Below are positions 1 through 9,637 of a DNA stretch of 64,000 nt, piece by piece. A program made the translations under genes and the position numbers. Location of the stretch: the NCBI RefSeq assembly GCF_017354985.1, contig NZ_CP071501.1, positions 3,759,001-3,823,000 of the forward strand. The letters run 5' to 3'. The notes beneath the pieces are model-generated. The model was not told where the DNA came from and did no database searches. It saw nothing but the letters and a program-made list of their open reading frames with translations. Within the stretch, counting starts at the first letter, position 1. Every line of letters starts with the position of its first letter. Source of the stretch: Shewanella cyperi (GTDB lineage: Bacteria; Pseudomonadota; Gammaproteobacteria; Enterobacterales; Shewanellaceae).

Positions 1-1191
1 CTGCCCAACCGTCAGTACATGGTCGGCCGCCTGACCAGCTGGCTCAGCGAACCCAACAGCGGCGCCCTGTTCATGGCGCGCTTTGACTGGCTGGAAGAAG
101 TGCACAGCAAATACGGCTACCAGGTGCGGGACGAAACCATACGCCTGCTGTCAGAAAAGCTCACAGAGCAACTCAATGAAATTGCGCCCTGCGTTATCGC
201 CCGCATTGCCGCCTTTGAATTTGCCTTCCTGGTCACAGATGTTGAGCGCGAGCAGCTGAGTAAGTACCTGCAAACCCTGATCCGCACCGTCAATCAGGAA
301 ATCTCCAAGGCCGGCTGTAAACCCAATGAGCAATTCGCCATAGGTGTGGCCGAACGCATAGGTTCAATGAATGTGTCCGACATCCTGGCCCAGGCCGATA
401 ACGCGCTGCAAAAAGCGCTGAAAGAGGGCCAGGTGTTCCATTGGTTTGAATCCAACGAACAACAACTCTTTACCCGCGAACAATGGCGCGAAAAGCTCTC
501 CAGCGCCATCAATGCCAAGCATTTCAAATTCCGCTGGCAACCCATTCAGCTCCATGACAATGCAGGGGTATTGCAGCGCGAGCTTTACTGTCAACTGGAG
601 CTGGGTGACAAGCTGGTGCACGCGGGTCAGTTCATGCCTTATGTGGAGCTGCTGTCCATGGGTGCCACCCTCGACCGCTGCCTGATCCAAACGGTACACG
701 ATGCCCAACTACTGGAGCGCAACCTGGAGCCTGTGGCCATCAACCTGACCCACCAGAGTCTGTCGGATCCCAAGTTCCACGAGTGGCTGCAGCAGTTCCT
801 GCGCGCCTCGCCGTTGGCGAATAGGATCTGCTTCGACATCCCCGAGTCGGGCATATACAGTTCCGCCGATGCCTGCCAAACCCTGTGCAACATCATCCGC
901 GAGAATGGCGCTCATTTCGGTATTGACCACTTTGGTCGCCAGTTTGGTTCCATGTCTTACCTGCAGGATCTCAGACCCAGCTATGTGAAGCTGGACCAAT
1001 CCTTTGCCTATTACGATGAAAACCAGCACAACAGCGAGCTGTGTCGTGCCCTGGTGAACGTCGCTCGGGGATTGGAGATCAAGGTCATAGTCACAGGTAT
1101 CCAGGAACAGCAGCAGCTGAATCGCTTCCTGCCGCTGAAAACAACTGCTTTCCAAGGCTTTATCGCACCACCAATTCCGGTGGAACTCTGA
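1..1191 (+). CDS. LapD/BpfD-like c-di-GMP receptor with degenerate GGDEF-EAL domains (5' truncated)
   Basis: The frame is open from base 1 (LPNRQY, the usual start of a GGDEF domain), so the N-terminal sensor part lies outside the window. Both enzyme domains are degenerate. The GGDEF signature reads RIAAFEFAFLV. In the EAL domain the EAL motif is replaced (ELYCQLEL), the DDFG motif reads IDHFG, and the GVE glutamate is Gln (VTGIQEQ). RWQPI, FDIPES and YVKLD still mark the EAL fold. In this family, loss of both active sites means c-di-GMP is bound rather than made or cleaved, as in LapD, which controls a periplasmic adhesin protease. That identity is inferred; a CsrD-like role is the alternative. 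A terminator follows 24 bp after the stop. Confidence 0.75.
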   Translation: MPNRQYMVGRLTSWLSEPNSGALFMARFDWLEEVHSKYGYQVRDETIRLLSEKLTEQLNEIAPCVIARIAAFEFAFLVTDVEREQLSKYLQTLIRTVNQEISKAGCKPNEQFAIGVAERIGSMNVSDILAQADNALQKALKEGQVFHWFESNEQQLFTREQWREKLSSAINAKHFKFRWQPIQLHDNAGVLQRELYCQLELGDKLVHAGQFMPYVELLSMGATLDRCLIQTVHDAQLLERNLEPVAINLTHQSLSDPKFHEWLQQFLRASPLANRICFDIPESGIYSSADACQTLCNIIRENGAHFGIDHFGRQFGSMSYLQDLRPSYVKLDQSFAYYDENQHNSELCRALVNVARGLEIKVIVTGIQEQQQLNRFLPLKTTAFQGFIAPPIPVEL

Positions 1192-1214
1192 ATTCGGCCA
1201 CTGTCGAAATACTG

Positions 1215-1240
1215 AAAAAGCGCCTAAGGGCGCTTTTTTA
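1215..1240. terminator. Rho-independent terminator, bidirectional
   Basis: An A-run, a stem AGCGCC / GGGCGCT with a short TAA loop, and a T-run. It ends the degenerate GGDEF-EAL gene on the plus strand and could also stop transcription from the tRNA operon on the minus strand. Confidence 0.8.
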
Positions 1241-1365
1241 TTGAGCGAAATTTACTGGTAAACACGCCATTGGCACGCATTCAGCCAATAGTTCAAGATG
1301 CAAAGACAACGGGAATACAAGAATACGGGAACAGATAAGGGAAACTGAAAAAGTGAAGCGGAAAG

Positions 1366-1442
<77 letters not shown>

Positions 1443-1475
1443 AATCTGAATATCTTTGAAATAATAAGAGAGAAG

Positions 1476-1552
<77 letters not shown>

Positions 1553-1572
1553 ACGTAGATCTTCAAAGGAAA

Positions 1573-1649
1573 TGGGGTGACTGATGGGGCTCGAACCCAC
1601 GACAACCGGAATCACAATCCGGGGCTCTACCAACTGAGCTACAATCACC
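1573..1649 (-). tRNA. tRNA-His (anticodon GTG)
   Basis: The 8-bp acceptor stem GGTGATTG / CAGTCACC includes the extra G-1:C73 pair that is diagnostic of tRNA-His. The anticodon loop gives GTG (GGATTGTGATTCC) and CCA is encoded. Second gene of the operon. Confidence 0.95.
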
Positions 1650-1683
1650 ACTGATTTTTCCTGCTAACCGGGTGTTATCCAAC

Positions 1684-1760
1684 TGGCGCACCCAGAAGGA
1701 TTCGAACCCTCGGCCTCACCCTCCGGAGGGGTGCGCTCTATCCAACTGAGCTATGGGTGC
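1684..1760 (-). tRNA. tRNA-Arg (anticodon CCG)
   Basis: The acceptor stem is GCACCCA, the anticodon stem-loop CCCCTCCGGAGGG gives CCG, and CCA is encoded. It is the first gene of the minus-strand tRNA operon, matching the first gene of the E. coli argX-hisR-leuT-proM order. Confidence 0.95.
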
Positions 1761-1780
1761 CCACCTTGTTAGCGCCGCAT

Positions 1781-1809
1781 ATAGTAGGAATTATTTGTTC
1801 TGCCGTCCA
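1781..1809 (-). promoter_or_regulatory. Putative sigma70 promoter of the tRNA operon
   Basis: On the minus strand, TGGACG (-35) and TACTAT (-10) are separated by exactly 17 bp. A GC-rich discriminator, GCGGCGC, follows, which is typical of stringently controlled tRNA promoters. It lies about 20 bp upstream of tRNA-Arg. Confidence 0.6.
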
Positions 1810-1991
1810 GCGCTTATTTGTATTTTTTCGCCGTTTGCTCAAGTTTTGAGTCAACCGCTGTAAAAAACAACGCCGTACAAAGGGAATATCCCCTTGGCAC
1901 ATACGGTATTTCATGTTAATTCTACTCTTTGGTCCTGGGACTAAGCCGTTCCCAGATAGAAAAATACCATAACAACAAATCGGCGAGCGCT

Positions 1992-4610
1992 ATGTTCAGG
2001 GATAATGGATTTAAGGATGAAACCTGTCCCCTGCCTGGGGAAGAGGTGCACAGACTCCTGAAAAGGGTCGAACGCCTGCGCAGATTGGCGGGCAAATACA
2101 AGCGTGCAGAAATCATACGCGATGCGCTGTTGGAAATTTCCAATATTTCCACCGAGGTCAGCACCCCGGAAGATTTCTATTCCGGGGTACACAACCACAT
2201 CCGGCAACTGATCGCTGCCGACAACTTCTTTATCGCCACCTTCAATGCTCTCAGCGGCCAACTGGAAATCCCGTTCTTCGCCGATGAGAAAGACCCCCAT
2301 CCCGCCATCAGTTACCCCGATGGGCAGCTCCATGGCGTGCTGATGCGGGGGCTCACCGGTTACGTATTCCGCACCGGCAAGGCGCTGCTGTGCAATGCCA
2401 CCACCTTTGCCGAGCTTATCGACGCGGGGGAAATCGTCAGCCTGGGTTCCGATTGCAATCAGTGGTTGGGTGTACCCATACGCCATAACGAAGTGACCAC
2501 GGGCGTGATAGTGGTGCAAAGCTATGACGGCGCGACCCTCTATGGCGAGACCGAGCTGGAGCTGATGGAGTTCATCAGTCACCATATCGCCGGGGTGATG
2601 GAGCGTCTCAAGCATCAGGAGCAACTGGAGCAAGCCATAGAGCAACGCACCCGGGAGCTGAGCCTGGCCTACGACCGGCTTAAACAGGAAGTGTATGAGC
2701 GGCGCCGGGCTGAGCGATTGCAAAAATCCCTCTATGAAATCGCCGAACTGGCGGCCAGCGGTCTGGAGCAGCAGGACTTTTACGTGCGTCTGCATGCCAT
2801 CATCAGCCACCTGTTACCGGCCAACAACTGTTATATCGCCTTGGTCAGCGACGAGGAGCAGAGATCGCTGCATTTCCCCTTCTATATGTCGCAAATCGAT
2901 GCCGATGTACCGCCGCCCCGGCCCTTGACCGACGGACTCACCGAATATCTGCTCAAACATGGGCGCCCACTGCTATTGAACAGTGACGATATTCGCGCCC
3001 TGGAACAGGCAGGTGACATCTATGCCCAAGCGCCAGAACTGAACAAGACCCAGAGCATGCACCAGTGGATAGGTGTGCCCCTGTATATCCAGGATCAGGT
3101 CCGCGGTGCCCTGACCATCTACAGCCTCAGCGCCAACCAGAATTACCAGCTCAGGGATCTGGAGTTGCTAACCTTTGTGTCCCAACACATAGGCACGGCC
3201 ATCGAACGTAAGCTCAATGCCGAATCCTTGCAGCGCAGCTATGAGCAGCTGGAAGAAAAGGTTGAGGCCCGTACCCGGGCGCTGGCGGCGGTCAATCAGG
3301 ATCTGCAGCAGGAGATCCAGCGCCGCAAGCAGATAGAGCAGCAACTGATCCACGATGCCCATCACGATGCCCTGACGGGCCTGCCCAACAGGTCGATGTT
3401 TATGGAACGCCTGGCCCAGGCGGTCAAGCATGTGCGCCGCCACGGCAAGGATCAATTCGCCCTGCTGTTTATCGATCTCGACCGCTTCAAATTGATTAAC
3501 GATACCCTGGGCCATCTGCAGGGGGATCGTTTCCTGATAGAAACCGCCAGCCGTCTCAAAACCTGTATCCGCGACAATGACACCCTAGGACGCCTGGGCG
3601 GTGATGAGTTCGTGATCCTGCTCGACGCCATTAACCACTCCCAGGACGCCGAAGAAGTGAGTGAGCGCATACTCTCGGAGCTCAGCCGCCCGTTTTTGCT
3701 CGGTAATCAGGAGTTCCAGTCTGGCGCCAGCATAGGCATAGCCATCAGCAATCAGCAGCGAGTAGCCACCGCGGAATCCCTGCTGCGGGATGCCGATGCG
3801 GCCATGTATCAGGCCAAATTCCGTGGCAAGGGCTGCTATGTGAAGTTCGATGACAAGGCCCGTGAGGCCCTGACCCACGAGTTGGAGTTGGAAAACGAAC
3901 TGCGCCAGGCCATGGGCTCCAACGCATTGCAACTGCAGTTCAGCCCCGTCAGCAGCAATGCAGATGAAGCCGCTTCGGCACTGGCCCTGTCATTGACCTG
4001 GGAGCACAGGGATTTTGGTCATATGGGCGCCAACGAGCTGAGAAAGCTGGCGCGTTGCTGCAATCTGGAACTGGAACTGGACAAGCACCTGATTGCCAAT
4101 TTAAGTCAACACGCGGCCGCGCTGGAACTGCCCTGCCATGTACAGCTTGCCAGCGGTCACCTTAAACACAAACACGCGCTGCGCAGCCTGAAGAACAGTC
4201 TCAAAACCCTGCCGCTAAGCAAGCTGGACCTGTGGTTGTTTTTTGATGAGAAGGCCATGGTCCAGGATACCAAAAACCACATCAGTGGCCTGGCCTTGTT
4301 GCACAAACTGGGGGTCAAGCTGGGACTGTCCGGCTTTGGGACCGGCGTCAGCCCGCTTAACAACCTGACGTTGCTGCCCGTCTCCAGCCTGAAGTTGGCC
4401 GAGTCTTTGGGCCAGAGTGGTGGAAATCCGGAGCAGGAGCGGCTGCTGCAAGCCATGGTGGCGGCGGCCAATGCCCTGGGTCTGACGCTGATCGCCAGCG
4501 GCGTGGAGGATGCCAGACGCTGGCACAGGCTGCAGAAATTGGGGATCGTTCTTGGCCAAGGCAAGCTGTTCGGCACGCACCCCGAGGGCAGGATCCCGAA
4601 CTGCGCCTGA
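1992..4610 (+). CDS. GAF-GAF-GGDEF protein with degenerate EAL domain
   Basis: A soluble protein of about 872 residues. Two GAF domains (about 50-190 and 245-410), each followed by a coiled coil, precede an intact GGDEF domain (LTGLPNRSMF ... RLGGDEFVILL), so it should make c-di-GMP in response to a cytosolic ligand. The C-terminal region looks like an EAL domain that has lost its motifs: FSPV, ALALSLTW instead of EAL, GFGTGVSPL instead of DDFGTGYSSL; ASGVED survives. It probably does not cleave c-di-GMP. The start is uncertain: ATG at 1992 is used here, but the frame is open to a TTG at 1929 and neither has a good Shine-Dalgarno. Its 3' end almost touches rep, which converges on it. Confidence 0.85.
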   Translation: MFRDNGFKDETCPLPGEEVHRLLKRVERLRRLAGKYKRAEIIRDALLEISNISTEVSTPEDFYSGVHNHIRQLIAADNFFIATFNALSGQLEIPFFADEKDPHPAISYPDGQLHGVLMRGLTGYVFRTGKALLCNATTFAELIDAGEIVSLGSDCNQWLGVPIRHNEVTTGVIVVQSYDGATLYGETELELMEFISHHIAGVMERLKHQEQLEQAIEQRTRELSLAYDRLKQEVYERRRAERLQKSLYEIAELAASGLEQQDFYVRLHAIISHLLPANNCYIALVSDEEQRSLHFPFYMSQIDADVPPPRPLTDGLTEYLLKHGRPLLLNSDDIRALEQAGDIYAQAPELNKTQSMHQWIGVPLYIQDQVRGALTIYSLSANQNYQLRDLELLTFVSQHIGTAIERKLNAESLQRSYEQLEEKVEARTRALAAVNQDLQQEIQRRKQIEQQLIHDAHHDALTGLPNRSMFMERLAQAVKHVRRHGKDQFALLFIDLDRFKLINDTLGHLQGDRFLIETASRLKTCIRDNDTLGRLGGDEFVILLDAINHSQDAEEVSERILSELSRPFLLGNQEFQSGASIGIAISNQQRVATAESLLRDADAAMYQAKFRGKGCYVKFDDKAREALTHELELENELRQAMGSNALQLQFSPVSSNADEAASALALSLTWEHRDFGHMGANELRKLARCCNLELELDKHLIANLSQHAAALELPCHVQLASGHLKHKHALRSLKNSLKTLPLSKLDLWLFFDEKAMVQDTKNHISGLALLHKLGVKLGLSGFGTGVSPLNNLTLLPVSSLKLAESLGQSGGNPEQERLLQAMVAAANALGLTLIASGVEDARRWHRLQKLGIVLGQGKLFGTHPEGRIPNCA

Positions 4611-4613
4611 GCG

Positions 4614-6626
4614 CTACTTCTTCAGCATGGCCCTCAGGTTGGCGATATTGCTCTTACCCGTTTCCTGACGCTGCTCGGCGCTTTGGGGCGGTTTGCGGTG
4701 TTCCCACAGCAAATCGTCCTGGGGCAGCTCGTCGAGGAAGCGGCTGGGTTCACAGCGCATGGTTTCACCAAACTGGCGCCGTTCCCGGCACAGGGTAAAC
4801 CAGAGTTCGCGCTGGGCCCGGGTGATGCCCACATAGGCCAGACGCCGCTCTTCCTCGACATTGTCCTCATCTATGCTGGTCTGGTGCGGCAGGATGCGCT
4901 CCTCCGTTCCCACCATAAATACATAGGGAAACTCCAGGCCCTTGGAGGCATGCAGGGTCATCAGCTGAACCTGATCGCCGCCCTCTTCCTCGTTGTTGCG
5001 CTCCATCATGTCCCTCAGGGTCAGACGGGTCACCACCTCGGGCAGGGTCATGGGCTCATCCAGCTCGTCGCCCTGGAGCATTTCTGTCACCCAGCGGTAC
5101 AGCTCGGAGATGTTTTTCATCCGCATCTCGGCCGCCTTGGCACTGGGGCTGGTCTCGTACAGGTAATCTTCGTAGTTGATCTTGCGGATCAATTGCTTGA
5201 TCGCGTCCACCCCTTCACCACGCTCGGCAATTTCCCCTGTGTCGACGATAAAGCGGCCGAACTCATACAGGGTCGCCATGGCGGTCGCCCCCAGATGGTG
5301 GTTGAGGTCTGGCTCAAAAATGGCGGCAAACATGGAAATATGCTTTTCGTTGGCAAAGTTGCCAAGCCGCTCCAGGGTCGCCGGACCTATGCCGCGCTTG
5401 GGCAGGTTGATGATCCGTAGCAGCGCATTATCGTCATCGGGATTCACCACCAGCCGCAGGTAGGCCATGATGTCCTTGATCTCCGCGCGGGCGAAGAAGG
5501 AAGTGCCACCGCTGAGCTTGTAGGGAATGCGGTTGGTCATCAGTGCCCGCTCCAACAGCCGTGACTGATGGTTACCGCGGTAGAGAATGGCGTAATCACC
5601 AAACTGGGTGCGGCCGACAAACTTGTGGCGCACTATCTCCGCCACCACCCGCTCGGCCTCCTGTTCCTCGTTGGCGGCGATCAGCACCCGCATGGGCTCG
5701 CCGTAGGGCAGCTCGGAAAACAGCGCCTTGTCGTACACGTGTGGATTGTTGGCAATCAGTATGTTGGCGGCCCGCAAGATGCGCTGGCTGGAGCGGTAGT
5801 TTTGCTCCAGCTTGATAAGCTTGAGGCTGGGAAAATCCTTGCCCAGCAACACCAGGTTCTGTGGCTTGGCGCCACGCCAGGAATAGATGGATTGGTCGTC
5901 GTCACCCACCACGGTAAAGCGGGCCCGTTCACCCACCAGCAGCTTCACCAGTTCGTACTGACTGGTGTTGGTATCCTGGTATTCGTCCACCAACAGGTAC
6001 TGGATGCGCGCCTGCCAGCGACTGCGCACTTCGGCATTGTGGCGCAGCAACAGGGTTGGCAGCAGGATCAGGTCGTCAAAATCGAGGGCATTGTAGGCCT
6101 TCATATGCTGGGCATAACGCTGGTACAAGAGGGCAAACAATTGCTCCCGTTCGTCCCTGGCCAGCTTACGGGCCTGCTCGGGGATCACCAGCGCCCCCTT
6201 CCAGTTGGAAATGGCGGTCGCCAGCAGCTTGAGCAGATCCTTGTCTTCCTGCAGTTCCTTTTCGGTCAGTTCCTTGAGCAGCGCCAGGGTGTCCTGATCG
6301 TCAAACAGGGAAAAACCGGCCTTAAGCCCCACCACCTTGTGCTCGCGCTTGATGATCTCCAACCCCAGGGTATGGAAGGTGGAAATCCACAGCCCCCTGG
6401 CCTCCTTGCGTCCCATGGACTGGGCCACCCGCTCCTTCATCTCCCGCGCCGCCTTGTTGGTAAAGGTCACGGCGGCAATATTGCGCGCCTGGTAACCGCA
6501 TTTCTGCACCAGGTAGGCAATCTTGTTGATGATTACCCGCGTCTTGCCACTGCCCGCTCCCGCCAGTACCAGGCAGGGACCAGAGACATAATGGACGGCA
6601 TCGTTTTGAGCGGGGTTGAGCTTCAT
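4614..6626 (-). CDS. rep: ATP-dependent DNA helicase Rep
   Basis: A superfamily 1A 3'-5' helicase of 670 residues that helps replication forks pass bound proteins and restart. Visible motifs are Walker A GAGSGKT near residue 22, [13 protein letters not shown] (motif Ia), Walker [21 protein letters not shown] (motif III), [16 protein letters not shown] and [11 protein letters not shown] near the C-terminus. The start MKLNPAQ matches the usual Rep N-terminus; the frame is open seven codons further upstream. Length is as in E. coli Rep (673). UvrD is the nearest alternative but differs at the N-terminus. Confidence 0.95.
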   Translation of the reverse strand: MKLNPAQNDAVHYVSGPCLVLAGAGSGKTRVIINKIAYLVQKCGYQARNIAAVTFTNKAAREMKERVAQSMGRKEARGLWISTFHTLGLEIIKREHKVVGLKAGFSLFDDQDTLALLKELTEKELQEDKDLLKLLATAISNWKGALVIPEQARKLARDEREQLFALLYQRYAQHMKAYNALDFDDLILLPTLLLRHNAEVRSRWQARIQYLLVDEYQDTNTSQYELVKLLVGERARFTVVGDDDQSIYSWRGAKPQNLVLLGKDFPSLKLIKLEQNYRSSQRILRAANILIANNPHVYDKALFSELPYGEPMRVLIAANEEQEAERVVAEIVRHKFVGRTQFGDYAILYRGNHQSRLLERALMTNRIPYKLSGGTSFFARAEIKDIMAYLRLVVNPDDDNALLRIINLPKRGIGPATLERLGNFANEKHISMFAAIFEPDLNHHLGATAMATLYEFGRFIVDTGEIAERGEGVDAIKQLIRKINYEDYLYETSPSAKAAEMRMKNISELYRWVTEMLQGDELDEPMTLPEVVTRLTLRDMMERNNEEEGGDQVQLMTLHASKGLEFPYVFMVGTEERILPHQTSIDEDNVEEERRLAYVGITRAQRELWFTLCRERRQFGETMRCEPSRFLDELPQDDLLWEHRKPPQSAEQRQETGKSNIANLRAMLKK

Positions 6627-6752
6627 GGGTGTTGGGGATCTCGGCAACCAATATCAAAGGCCGGGATCATAACAGACCGGGCGCCGCAGAGGCGATAGCA
6701 AGAGCGAAAGGAAACCGCAGAGTGAAGGGCAATACAGGAACAAAAGAAACCA

Positions 6753-6776
6753 CAGCCCCGCTCGCTGGCGGGACTG
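6753..6776 (-). terminator. Probable terminator of the 103-residue gene
   Basis: The stem CAGTCCCGC / GCGGGGCTG on the minus strand is followed by the T-rich stretch GGTTTCTTTTGTT. It lies 18 bp after the stop of the 6795-7106 gene and before rep. Confidence 0.5.
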
Positions 6777-6794
6777 ACATCAGCGGGTCAGCCG

Positions 6795-7106
6795 CTAACC
6801 GGCTGCCAATTCGTATATCTTGCCTGCGCCCTGCCAGCCATTGTCCTTGGCGGCCTGCACCAGATAATCCAGCCCCAAACGACAGGCGGCCGGCATTTCG
6901 GCCTCATGGGCGTCGATATGACACTGAAAACTCTGGCTGACTTCGTCCCAGGCCACAGAGACCACGGGTTCGCTGGCACCATTGGCCTGTGCCAGGCGCA
7001 AACCGATAAAGGGCACAAAGGGCAGGCTCATCTGCCTCGACAGAAAGGCTGCGGCTTTACCGTCGAAACTTCTTATGGTTAATGAAAAATGTACCTGGTA
7101 ATCCAT
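6795..7106 (-). CDS. Hypothetical protein, 103 aa
   Basis: I do not recognise the family. It is a small soluble protein beginning MDYQVHFSLTIRSFDG, with mixed alpha/beta character, no signal peptide, no membrane segment and only one Cys. A strong Shine-Dalgarno (GGAGGATAAGGAT) directly precedes the ATG, which makes expression likely. It lies upstream of rep on the same strand, with a probable terminator between them, so the two are probably separate transcription units. Confidence 0.7.
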   Translation of the reverse strand: MDYQVHFSLTIRSFDGKAAAFLSRQMSLPFVPFIGLRLAQANGASEPVVSVAWDEVSQSFQCHIDAHEAEMPAACRLGLDYLVQAAKDNGWQGAGKIYELAAG

Positions 7107-7302
7107 ATCCTTATCCTCCGGCTAATTTCCTTGGCTACTCCTCTTTGAACAATAGACCAAGGGCTGTCGCAGCGACTTGATCCAGGTCGAAAATTTGCAC
7201 AAATTGCCTCTGACTACCGTCCCGGAAGCAAGCCCGGCGGTTTGTTTTGGCGCCGACTCCTGAGTTACAATCCGGTAATAGAAGACAAAGGTGGAACACG
7301 TG

Positions 7303-7554
7303 ATGATCAACCCGAAAAAAATCGAAGAACTGGCCAAGCAATTGAGCGATAACCTGCCGGCCGGGCTGAAGCAATTTGCCGGTGAGTTCGAGGAGCGCAG
7401 CAAGCAGGTATTGCAAAATCAGCTGCTTAAGCTGGATCTTGTCTCCCGGGAAGAGTTTGAGGTCCAGCAGCACGTACTGCTGCGTACCCGCGAGAAACTT
7501 GAAGCCCTGCAGGCCCAGGTCAACGAACTGGAAAAGCGCCTCTCAGGTGAATAA
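7303..7554 (+). CDS. ubiK: UbiK (YqiC/BMFP family) ubiquinone biosynthesis accessory factor
   Basis: An 83-residue, highly charged, largely helical protein with a C-terminal coiled coil (residues about 50-80, heptads such as LEALQAQVNELEKRL), as in the BMFP/YqiC family. In E. coli UbiK binds UbiJ and supports aerobic ubiquinone synthesis at the membrane. The start MINPKKIEELAKQL is preceded by AAGGTGG at a spacing of 8; an upstream in-frame GTG at 7291 is less likely. It is monocistronic, with a strong terminator just after the stop. Confidence 0.85.
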   Translation: MINPKKIEELAKQLSDNLPAGLKQFAGEFEERSKQVLQNQLLKLDLVSREEFEVQQHVLLRTREKLEALQAQVNELEKRLSGE

Positions 7555-7560
7555 TCCTCA

Positions 7561-7588
7561 GGCCGGCCCAAGGGCCGGCCTTGTTTTT
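7561..7588 (+). terminator. Rho-independent terminator after ubiK
   Basis: A perfect 9-bp GC stem, GGCCGGCCC / GGGCCGGCC, with a 2-base loop, followed by TTGTTTTT. Confidence 0.9.
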
Positions 7589-7702
7589 CCGGCTCGGACC
7601 AGCCGTTTTAGGTTACATTTATTCCCTTTCAATGACGTCACTCTGTGTTAGTTTTGGCAAATCCTTTGCCTATATTCGGCCCAACCAGAACAAGGAATTG
7701 CC

Positions 7703-8107
7703 ATGAAAGGAAGCTGCCTCTGCAAACGGGTGAGTTACGAGATCCAGCATTTTTCTCCCCATCTGTCCCACTGTCACTGCTCCATGTGCCGCAAGTTCCA
7801 CGGCGCCGCCTTCGCCACCTATGGCACAGTATTGCAGCAGGATATTCAATTCCATGTGCTTGAAGACGCCCTGAAAACCTTCCGCTCCTCCGAGATAGCC
7901 CAGCGCGGCTTTTGCCAACATTGCGGTTCCAGCCTGTTTTACCAGTTCCTCGATGGCCGCGGCACCTTCGACATCGCCCTCGGCACCCTGGATGATGAGC
8001 CCAACCTGCCGGTTGAGGCGCACATTTTCTACGGCAGCAAACCCCAATGGTCGGGCGAGTTTGCCGACGCCCTGCCCAAGTATGACAAGGAACACGATCT
8101 CCCCTGA
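7703..8107 (+). CDS. GFA/CENP-V family zinc protein
   Basis: A 134-residue protein with the zinc motifs of the GFA (glutathione-dependent formaldehyde-activating-like) family: GSCLCKRV near the N-terminus, HCHCSMCRK at about 27-35, and CQHCGSSL at about 71-78. The family binds one or two Zn ions. Most members have no proven substrate, so the formaldehyde-related name should not be taken as function. The ATG at 7703 is preceded by AAGGAATTGCC. It is the last clear gene before the long repeat region. Confidence 0.85.
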   Translation: MKGSCLCKRVSYEIQHFSPHLSHCHCSMCRKFHGAAFATYGTVLQQDIQFHVLEDALKTFRSSEIAQRGFCQHCGSSLFYQFLDGRGTFDIALGTLDDEPNLPVEAHIFYGSKPQWSGEFADALPKYDKEHDLP

Positions 8108-8261
8108 TTGGGCCATTTTCGGGCAAAAGTGAGCTTGCCCAGGCGGCAATCTTTCGTTCACGAAGCAACTTTCGACATCGGATGCAATTAATCACTTGCA
8201 GTGCCAAGTTCATGGAGTTCCGCTTCGATAAGATTGCTTTATTGGAAAGCAGAGGCCTGAA

Positions 8262-9190
8262 TGTTGCACCGTTTCCCCCTTCGGAGCCGCCGAGGGTGTT
8301 GGGCAAGAAACGGCAACAACCGAGGCAGGGTGAATGCTCGTCTACGACGAGCGAGCTTATGAACGCGAACCATGGATGGTGAGCTGGCTGTTATCCACGG
8401 ATGGATTTGGACGCCGAAGCAGCGACAGTCGAGCTGGGTGAGTGTCGCGCAGCGACAAGCCCACGAACGCGAGGCATGGAGCCGAGCTGGGGTGGATTTA
8501 CATGGACGTAAATCCGAGAGTCTGTCGCGTTGGCCGTTTCGCCCATAAACCCGAGGAGCTTTCGGCTCCGGCTGGGGGCATCCTTTGGGATGCAAGGGCG
8601 AAGCTCGCAAGAGCGCTATGAGCGCAAGCCATGGATGGCGAGCTGGTCATTAAACAAGGAAGTTGTTCGTGGATAAGCAAAGCCCCTTGCCCAGGTGTGA
8701 GTTGGAGACCCACGACTTTCTGCTGCTTGAAAAGCGGCTATCTCTTTACTTTTATGCAACTTCCAGCACGAGAAGTACTAAATCACCTGCGGTGCGCTTT
8801 CGCACTGCCACTCCAGTGACACGGCGTGAATATATCCCTATAGCCTCCCCTCGCCATCCATGGCTCGGACGGTCACTGGTGCGGCAGTGCTATCAATTGG
8901 TGTTCCCCTTTGGTTATTAGAGTTCATCCAATACCAATTTGAGAAACCGAAGCCTGACGGTTGCACCCGAATGCTCCCCCTTCGGAGCCGCCGAGGACGT
9001 TGCTGAAAATGGCGTGGCGAGGCATGGATGCCGAAGCAGCGCCAGTCGAATCAGGGATGAGCGTCTGGCGCGTTAGCCAATTTTCAGCATAAGGCCGAGG
9101 AGCTTTCGGCTCCGGCTGGGGGCATCCTTTGGGTTGCAAGGGGCTTTGGATGAGCAAAGCCCCTTGCCCGGGTGTGGGTTGGAGACCCAC
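8262..9190. repeat. Hairpin-rich non-coding repeat mosaic
   Basis: I see no credible gene from 8108 to about 9385. The stretch is built of short perfect hairpins: 8336-8352, 8369-8380, 8494-8515, 8555-8569, 8578-8593, 8628-8639, 9021-9032, 9099-9113, 9137-9166 and 9174-9190. Several recur with changed stems but the same loop, for example ACCATGGATGGT, GCCATGGATGGC and GGCATGGATGCC. The string GGAGCTTTCGGCTCC occurs in both halves. Open frames here carry repetitive Pro/Gly/Gln-rich translations typical of non-coding repeats. Related pieces recur at 56960-57128 and 57548-57588. Confidence 0.75.
8677..8913 (+). repeat. 237-bp direct repeat, copy 1
   Basis: It begins GCAAAGCCCCTTG and ends TGTTCCCCTTTGG. 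It aligns without gaps to 9154-9390 with about ten substitutions. Its hairpin at the start is damaged (GTGAGT against ACCCAC) and the 5' partner of CAAAGCCCCTTG is missing, so this looks like the more decayed copy. Confidence 0.9.
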
Positions 9191-9390
9191 GACTTTCTGC
9201 TGCTTGAAAAGCAACTATCTCTTTGCTTTTATGCAACTTCCAGCACGAGAAGTACTAAATCACCTGCGGTGCGCTTTCGCACTGCCACTCCAGTGACACG
9301 GCGTGAATATGTCCCTATAGCCTCCCCTCGCCATCCATGGCTCGGACGGTCACTGGTGCGGCAGTGCTATTAATTGGTGTTCCCCTCTGG
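9154..9390 (+). repeat. 237-bp direct repeat, copy 2
   Basis: Same length as copy 1 and nearly identical. Here the leading hairpin stems (9137-9166 and 9174-9190) are intact, which suggests this is closer to the original unit. Confidence 0.9.
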
Positions 9391-9556
9391 CTTTAAAGGC
9401 AACCAGATAATTCAATTGAATCAATATATTGACCATCTAGTGAGCCTCAAGGATTATCGGAACAGAACGACTGGATCAAACCAAGCTGATCTATTAAGAA
9501 GGATGATGGGAACTAAGAATAAGGAGATTGTGTTTGCAAAAAAGACTTTAATTTGA
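9386..9556 (+). pseudogene. Possible 3' remnant of an AT-rich gene cut by the repeat
   Basis: An open frame with no start of its own outside the repeat runs from the repeat edge to a stop at 9556 (about 56 codons, containing NQIIQLNQYIDHLVSLKDY). Its composition is plausibly protein-like and AT-rich, unlike the repeat. It may be the tail of a gene whose 5' part was replaced. I do not recognise it. Confidence 0.3.
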
Positions 9557-9637
9557 TTGCCTTAGAGGATAGTTATTAACCTATCAAACCAAAAATGTAT
9601 TGTGGTTCTGCTTATTACTGCATTTAGAGAACATAGG

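Noticed and set aside
8924..9214. Minus-strand open frame of 96 codons rich in Pro, Gln and Gly
   Set aside because: It lies across the hairpin repeats and similar translations recur at other repeat copies, so it reflects repeat sequence rather than a gene; no ribosome-binding site is seen.
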